A DNA stretch of 64,000 nucleotides from the NCBI RefSeq assembly GCF_003605385.1, contig NZ_QYTV02000001.1, positions 580,249-644,248 of the forward strand, in the 5' to 3' direction. Below are positions 60,438 through 64,000 of the stretch, piece after piece. A program made the position numbers and the translations under genes. The notes under the pieces were generated by a model, which did no database searches, was not told the origin of the DNA, and worked only from the letters and a program-made list of their open reading frames with translations. The stretch is from Siminovitchia acidinfaciens (GTDB lineage Bacteria > Bacillota > Bacilli > Bacillales > Bacillaceae_C). How positions within the stretch are numbered: the stretch's first letter is position 1; each line of letters starts with the position of its first letter.

Positions 60438-61043
60438 TTAGAGATAGATTTTTTCATACGATTTAGCGGCTTCTACAACCTCGGTCCTGGTCAATTGGTG
60501 CCCGTTATGTTCCCAATGTACCGTCACATCGGCATGGGCCCCGGTAAGCAAGTCATAAAGATCCTTAGATTCTTCGGGCGGGCACATTGGGTCATTTTTA
60601 CCAGCCGCTATAAAAACATGCCTGCCTGTCAGATCCGGAAGTTCAATTCCTCTTCTCGGCACCATCGGATGGTGTAAAATCGCTCCTTTTAATGAATCTT
60701 TATCATGAAACAATAAGCTTGCTGCAATGTTGGCGCCGTTTGAATATCCGATGGCTACAACATTATTCCGGTCAAATTCGTATTGTCCTGCTGCCTCATC
60801 CAAAAATTCGTTCAATTCATTTGTACGGAAAATTAAATCCTGTTCATCAAATACACCCTCTGCCAATCTACGGAAAAAACGGGGCATCCCATTTTCCAGG
60901 ACATTACCGCGGACGCTCAATACCGAGGCGTCCTTGTCGATGATTTCTGCCAGAGGTAGGAGGTCGGATTCAGTTCCTCCTGTCCCGTGAAGTAAAAGCA
61001 AGGTCGGATTTGATAATTTCCCTTTTTTAAAAATATGCTTCAT
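60438..61043 (-). CDS. mhqD: Alpha/beta hydrolase (MhqD-like carboxylesterase)
   Basis: A 201-residue hydrolase. Oxyanion-hole LLLHGTGGTESDLLP, nucleophile elbow GYSNGANIA, acid in AAGKNDPMCPPEES, and His in WEHNGHQLT. The B. subtilis mhqNOD operon contains the same type of enzyme for quinone/catechol breakdown products. It begins 12 bp after the flavin reductase gene. Confidence 0.92.
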   Translation of the reverse strand: MKHIFKKGKLSNPTLLLLHGTGGTESDLLPLAEIIDKDASVLSVRGNVLENGMPRFFRRLAEGVFDEQDLIFRTNELNEFLDEAAGQYEFDRNNVVAIGYSNGANIAASLLFHDKDSLKGAILHHPMVPRRGIELPDLTGRHVFIAAGKNDPMCPPEESKDLYDLLTGAHADVTVHWEHNGHQLTRTEVVEAAKSYEKIYL

Positions 61044-61055
61044 AGTTTTCTCCTT

Positions 61056-61667
61056 TCATTTCGGTCTTTCAATCTCAAAGATTTCTCCTACTTTTGCATA
61101 ATTGTTCCCAGCCAAACGGCTCACTGCTCTCAAAGCATCAGGATCAATTTTTCCATCAAAATATATTTCTTCATCGAAATGGAATTGGACCACTTTGCCG
61201 ATGATCAGATCGACGCCAGGCGTGTCGCCGTTACCTCCAAGTGCCACGGCTTGCTCCAATACGCATTCCATTCTCACTTTGGCTTCTTTTATCCCAGGAA
61301 CTGAGACCATCCTGCTGTCTACCGTTGCCAATTGTGCAACGTCCAGCTCACTTTCATCAGGTGGAAGAGAGGCTGCTGTTTCATTGATCTTAGTCACGTT
61401 TTGTTCATCAACGATGTGAACGACGAATTCTTTCCGCTCTTGAATGTTGTGCGCGGTATCTTTGGGCATTCCGTTTTTCCGCTGGATTGCCAGCGAAATC
61501 ATCGGCGGGTTGGAAGAGACGATGTTAAAGTAGCTGAACGGCGCACCGTTGATCGTGCCGTCTTTCGTTTGGCTTGTCACAAAAGCGATGGGTCTTGGAA
61601 TAATGCTTCCAATCAGAAGTTTGTAATTATCCCTTTCACTGTTTTGAAATGGATCGATTGATATCAT
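61056..61667 (-). CDS. Flavin-reductase-like (split-barrel FMN-binding) protein
   Basis: A 203-residue protein of the flavin reductase domain family: NYKLLIGSIIPRPIAFVTSQ, GAPFSYFNIVSSNPPMISLAIQ and TAHNIQERKEFVVHIV are diagnostic. It may supply reduced FMN or act on an aromatic intermediate. It sits between mhqO and mhqD; this position is an addition relative to B. subtilis mhqNOD. Confidence 0.92.
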   Translation of the reverse strand: MISIDPFQNSERDNYKLLIGSIIPRPIAFVTSQTKDGTINGAPFSYFNIVSSNPPMISLAIQRKNGMPKDTAHNIQERKEFVVHIVDEQNVTKINETAASLPPDESELDVAQLATVDSRMVSVPGIKEAKVRMECVLEQAVALGGNGDTPGVDLIIGKVVQFHFDEEIYFDGKIDPDALRAVSRLAGNNYAKVGEIFEIERPK

Positions 61668-61682
61668 TACAATACCCTCCCC

Positions 61683-62618
61683 TTAATTCAGTTCCCTTAC
61701 CTTAATTGGAATCAGGCTCTCCTCCAACCGCTGTCTATACATTTCATACTGCTGTGGAAGCATCAATTTTTCACCCATCGTCTCGAACGATTCATCGTGG
61801 GCGAATCCCGGCGGATCAGTCGCAATTTCAAAAAGGATATTTCCATGCTCTCTGAAATAGATGGCGTTAAAATAGTTCCTGTCTTGGACGGGCGTCACGC
61901 CATATCCATGGCTGGCGACGTATTTTTGCCAGTCCAGCTGATCGGCATCGTCTGCTGCACGCCAGGCGATATGGTGCACGGTGCCGACGCCCATTCTGCC
62001 GGGACCGCTCCGGGTTGATTTCAGGTCGATGACATTTCCAATATCGGCAGATGAGCGGAATCGGATCAATCCGCCTTCTTCCCCGACTTTTTCAAGACCC
62101 ATGATATTTTCCAACAGTTCCGCCGTTTTCTCCGGACGCGAAGATAAAAGTGTTGCACCTCCAAACCCTTTGATGGCGACATCAGGATGGATCCCATCAA
62201 AAGCCCAAGTGTTTTTCTCTCCCGCTTCCCTTTCGACAATTTCCAGTTGAAGGCCGTGCGGATCAGTCAACGAGAGATAACTTTCTCCAAAGCGCTCGGA
62301 TTTGGTAAAAGGCACTTGAAGCGTCTCCAGACGCTTTTCCCAGAATGGTATTGCGTCTAAAGGCACCGCATACGAAGTCACGCCTACTTGACCGTCACCG
62401 ATTTTTCCCGGATACGCATCGGGCCATGGAAAAAATGTAATGATTGTACCGGGCCTTCCGCCTTCATTTCCGAAATACAGATGGTACGTGCCCGGGTCAT
62501 CAAAGTTGACTGTTTTCTTGACCATTCTCAAACCCAGTACACCGGCGTAAAAATCCACGTTTTCCTGAGGATGTCCGACAATTGCTGTGATATGATGTAT
62601 CCCTGCGGTTTTTTTCAC
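61683..62618 (-). CDS. mhqO: Ring-cleaving dioxygenase MhqO (VOC superfamily)
   Basis: A 311-residue protein with two glyoxalase/bleomycin-type modules. N-terminal IHHITAIVGHPQENVDFYAGVLGLRMVKKTVNFDDP holds the first metal His; the second module has VHHIAWRAADDADQ and the metal Glu region ILFEIATDPPGF. It opens hydroquinone or catechol-type rings. Co-transcribed with mhqR, 13 bp downstream of its stop. Confidence 0.94.
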   Translation of the reverse strand: MKKTAGIHHITAIVGHPQENVDFYAGVLGLRMVKKTVNFDDPGTYHLYFGNEGGRPGTIITFFPWPDAYPGKIGDGQVGVTSYAVPLDAIPFWEKRLETLQVPFTKSERFGESYLSLTDPHGLQLEIVEREAGEKNTWAFDGIHPDVAIKGFGGATLLSSRPEKTAELLENIMGLEKVGEEGGLIRFRSSADIGNVIDLKSTRSGPGRMGVGTVHHIAWRAADDADQLDWQKYVASHGYGVTPVQDRNYFNAIYFREHGNILFEIATDPPGFAHDESFETMGEKLMLPQQYEMYRQRLEESLIPIKVRELN

Positions 62619-62631
62619 AAGCTCATCTCCT

Positions 62632-63063
62632 TTAAATGCTTCCGGCTTTCTGTCCGATTTTCTTTAACATGCTGATTAATGATTCTTTATCTTTCTCGCC
62701 TAAATCGCCAAAAATCTTATCAATCAATTGTTGATGCACAGGAAAAACCTTTTCCATAAATGCGTTTCCCTGTTCCGTTAAAATCACATGGATTACCCTT
62801 CTATCTACTGGGCACGTTTTCCTTTCGAGCATGCCTTTTTTCTCCAACTTATCAATGACATATGTCATTGATCCGCTGGCAATCAAGACTTTGCTGCAAA
62901 TTTGCTGGACCGTCAACTGTCCCTTGTGATAGAGAGCTTCCAAGACGGCAAATTCAGAAAGGTTGACATCGTAGTTGGCGACATCCTGTTTGACCTTTTC
63001 TTCAATCGACTTGGCGGCTTTCATCAGGACAACGAATGATTTTAAGCCCAAGTTTTCACCCAT
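62632..63063 (-). CDS. mhqR: MarR-family repressor MhqR
   Basis: A 143-residue winged-helix repressor: VNLSEFAVLEALYHKGQLTVQQICSKVLIASGSMTYVIDKLEKKGMLERKTCPVDRRVIHVILTEQG covers recognition helix and wing. The single cysteine in the wing (TCPVDRR) is where quinone or thiol sensing could occur, although B. subtilis MhqR does not need a cysteine. GGAGG precedes the ATG. First gene of the operon, with a promoter and palindrome directly upstream, indicating autoregulation. Confidence 0.93.
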   Translation of the reverse strand: MGENLGLKSFVVLMKAAKSIEEKVKQDVANYDVNLSEFAVLEALYHKGQLTVQQICSKVLIASGSMTYVIDKLEKKGMLERKTCPVDRRVIHVILTEQGNAFMEKVFPVHQQLIDKIFGDLGEKDKESLISMLKKIGQKAGSI

Positions 63064-63083
63064 GTTGAAACCTCCACGAAGTT

Positions 63084-63143
63084 ATTCTGAATTCAAACTA
63101 TATGAATTGAGAATATTTTATATCGCCGAAAACTTATTGTCAA
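63084..63143 (-). promoter_or_regulatory. mhqR operon promoter and operator
   Basis: Minus strand: -35 TTGACA (63143-63138), 17-bp spacer, -10 TAAAAT (63120-63115). Immediately downstream lies an inverted repeat, ATTCTGAATTC and GAATTGAGAAT (63084-63114), 11-bp arms with one mismatch around 9 bp. It covers the start site, as expected for a MarR repressor. Confidence 0.82.
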
Positions 63144-63172
63144 ATAATAAAAGTTGAAAATTATTCCACTTA

Positions 63173-63201
63173 TTGCATACCAACAGTAAAAAAGGTAATA
63201 T
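63173..63201 (+). promoter_or_regulatory. Sigma-A promoter of brnQ
   Basis: -35 TTGCAT (63173-63178), 17-bp spacer, -10 TAATAT (63196-63201), 68 bp before the gene. No T-box or convincing CodY site seen. Confidence 0.6.
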
Positions 63202-63268
63202 AGTAGAGTCTCTATTATATTCGACATTATTCTTACTTTTTCAACATTTTGGAGGGGAACCAATTACT

Positions 63269-64000
63269 ATGGAGAAAAAACTTTCTTTTTCATCATACTT
63301 TATTATTGGTGTGATGTTATTTGCGTTATTCTTTGGGGCAGGAAACCTTATTTTTCCAGCGTCGCTTGGACAGAATGCCGGAACAAATCTTTGGCCTGCT
63401 GTTATTGGATTTTTAATTACAGGAACTGGCTTGCCATTTCTTGGAATACTTGCCATGGGCTTTTCAGGAAGTCGCAATCTTCAGGAACTTGCGAGTAGGA
63501 TCAATCCGATTTATGCAGTGATTTTTACATCGCTTCTTTATCTGACAATTGGACCTTTTTTCGCAACTCCGCGTACAGGAGCAGTGGCTTATGATATCGG
63601 GATTGCTCCTTTTGTCGGCGATGATTTTGCAAAAATCGGGCTGTTCATTTTCACTCTTGCGTTTTTCGGAATCACTGTCTGGCTTTCGCTGAATCCTTCA
63701 AAAATGGTAGACCGTGTCGGAAAGATTCTGTCACCGGGTATCATTATTCTTCTTGCTGTTTTACTTATAACAGTCATTGTCAAACCGATGGGCTCATTTG
63801 AAGCACCTCAGGAAGCGTATAGCAGCGGCGCATTCCTAAAAGGTTTTACAGAAGGATATAATACGATGGATGCTCTTGCATCACTCGTTTTCGGTATTAT
63901 CGTCATCAATGCAATCCGCGCTTTAGGTGTTACTAGCAAAAAGGACATCCTGTCAGCAACAATGAAATCCGGTATTGTTGCAACACTATTTCTAAGTATC
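63269..64000 (+). CDS. brnQ: Branched-chain amino acid sodium symporter BrnQ, 3' end cut off
   Basis: LIVCS-family carrier for leucine, isoleucine and valine. The first 244 codons are in the window and the frame is still open at 64000. It starts MEKKLSFSSYFIIGVMLFAL and shows the family signatures FFGAGNLIFPASLGQNAG and GPFFATPRTGAVAYDIG, with about six helices visible. GGAGGGG lies 8 bp upstream of the ATG. It is divergent from the mhqR operon and has its own promoter. Confidence 0.95.
   Translation, partial: MEKKLSFSSYFIIGVMLFALFFGAGNLIFPASLGQNAGTNLWPAVIGFLITGTGLPFLGILAMGFSGSRNLQELASRINPIYAVIFTSLLYLTIGPFFATPRTGAVAYDIGIAPFVGDDFAKIGLFIFTLAFFGITVWLSLNPSKMVDRVGKILSPGIIILLAVLLITVIVKPMGSFEAPQEAYSSGAFLKGFTEGYNTMDALASLVFGIIVINAIRALGVTSKKDILSATMKSGIVATLFLSI

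Noticed and set aside
63115-63268. T-box or CodY control of brnQ
   Set aside because: The leader is too short for a T-box, has no TGGNACCGCG-like text, and no AATTTTCNGAAAATT-type box of good quality was found.

Overview
The window looks like a chromosomal segment of a spore-former-type Bacillaceae (Bacillus, Cytobacillus or Mesobacillus-like). The basis is strong AGGAGG-type ribosome sites, frequent TTG/GTG starts, sigma-A promoters, CcpA (cre) operators, a Bacillus-style mhq quinone locus, a GlcD/GlcF/CdaR glycolate locus and an RNPP-type regulator. The exact species cannot be named from the sequence. No rRNA, tRNA, CRISPR, phage or transposase gene was seen.

Layout. 1-12 kb: the 3' part of a membrane diguanylate cyclase, then mostly single-gene housekeeping or stress units (signal peptidase I, MscL, YceI, pyrimidine-nucleoside phosphorylase, nitroreductase, a membrane protein, SGNH hydrolase, histidine phosphatase, MMPL transporter, SulP transporter), nearly all bounded by clear hairpin terminators. 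12-23 kb: a cre-controlled aldehyde dehydrogenase, a complete branched-chain amino-acid-type ABC importer (livJHMGF), and a GntR/ornithine-cyclodeaminase-like/cyclase group. 23-34 kb: a catabolic island with a FadR-type GntR regulator, two 2-hydroxyacid dehydrogenases, a semialdehyde dehydrogenase, a RocB-like M20 peptidase, a DctPQM TRAP transporter and a YtcJ-like amidohydrolase. Matching GntR operators lie at its two internal promoters. 34-39 kb: a TPP-dependent acetolactate-synthase-like enzyme, a PatA-like aminotransferase and a polar amino-acid ABC importer. 39.5-51.5 kb: a PrpR-like sigma-54 activator facing a near-perfect -24/-12 promoter in front of glcDF, then a D-amino-acid-oxidase-like enzyme, CdaR, a large secreted subtilase and glycerate kinase. 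51.6-55.1 kb: small unknowns and an RNPP (NprR/PlcR-like) regulator followed 6 bp later by a 35-codon peptide gene. 55.1-59.6 kb: a TPP riboswitch, a dispersed repeat, then thiY / thiamine-binding protein / thiX / thiZ / tatD. 59.7-63.1 kb: a minus-strand mhqR-mhqO-flavin reductase-mhqD-wrbA quinone detoxification operon. From 63.3 kb: brnQ, cut by the window end.

Two kinds of repeat stand out. First, at least four copies of a modular ~300-450 bp dispersed repeat sit at gene ends; one lies between the TPP riboswitch and thiY. Second, three intergenic tandem arrays occur with unit lengths of 52, about 40 and exactly 20 bp. Each follows the last gene of a transport or catabolic unit.

The most interesting candidate is the RNPP regulator plus proline-rich signal-peptide gene at 53.7-55.1 kb, a probable quorum-sensing cassette whose peptide I do not recognise. 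Next come the sigma-54 glycolate switch, the GntR-controlled TRAP catabolic island of unknown substrate, and the tandem arrays. All functional names rest on motif and family recognition by eye; no database search was run.
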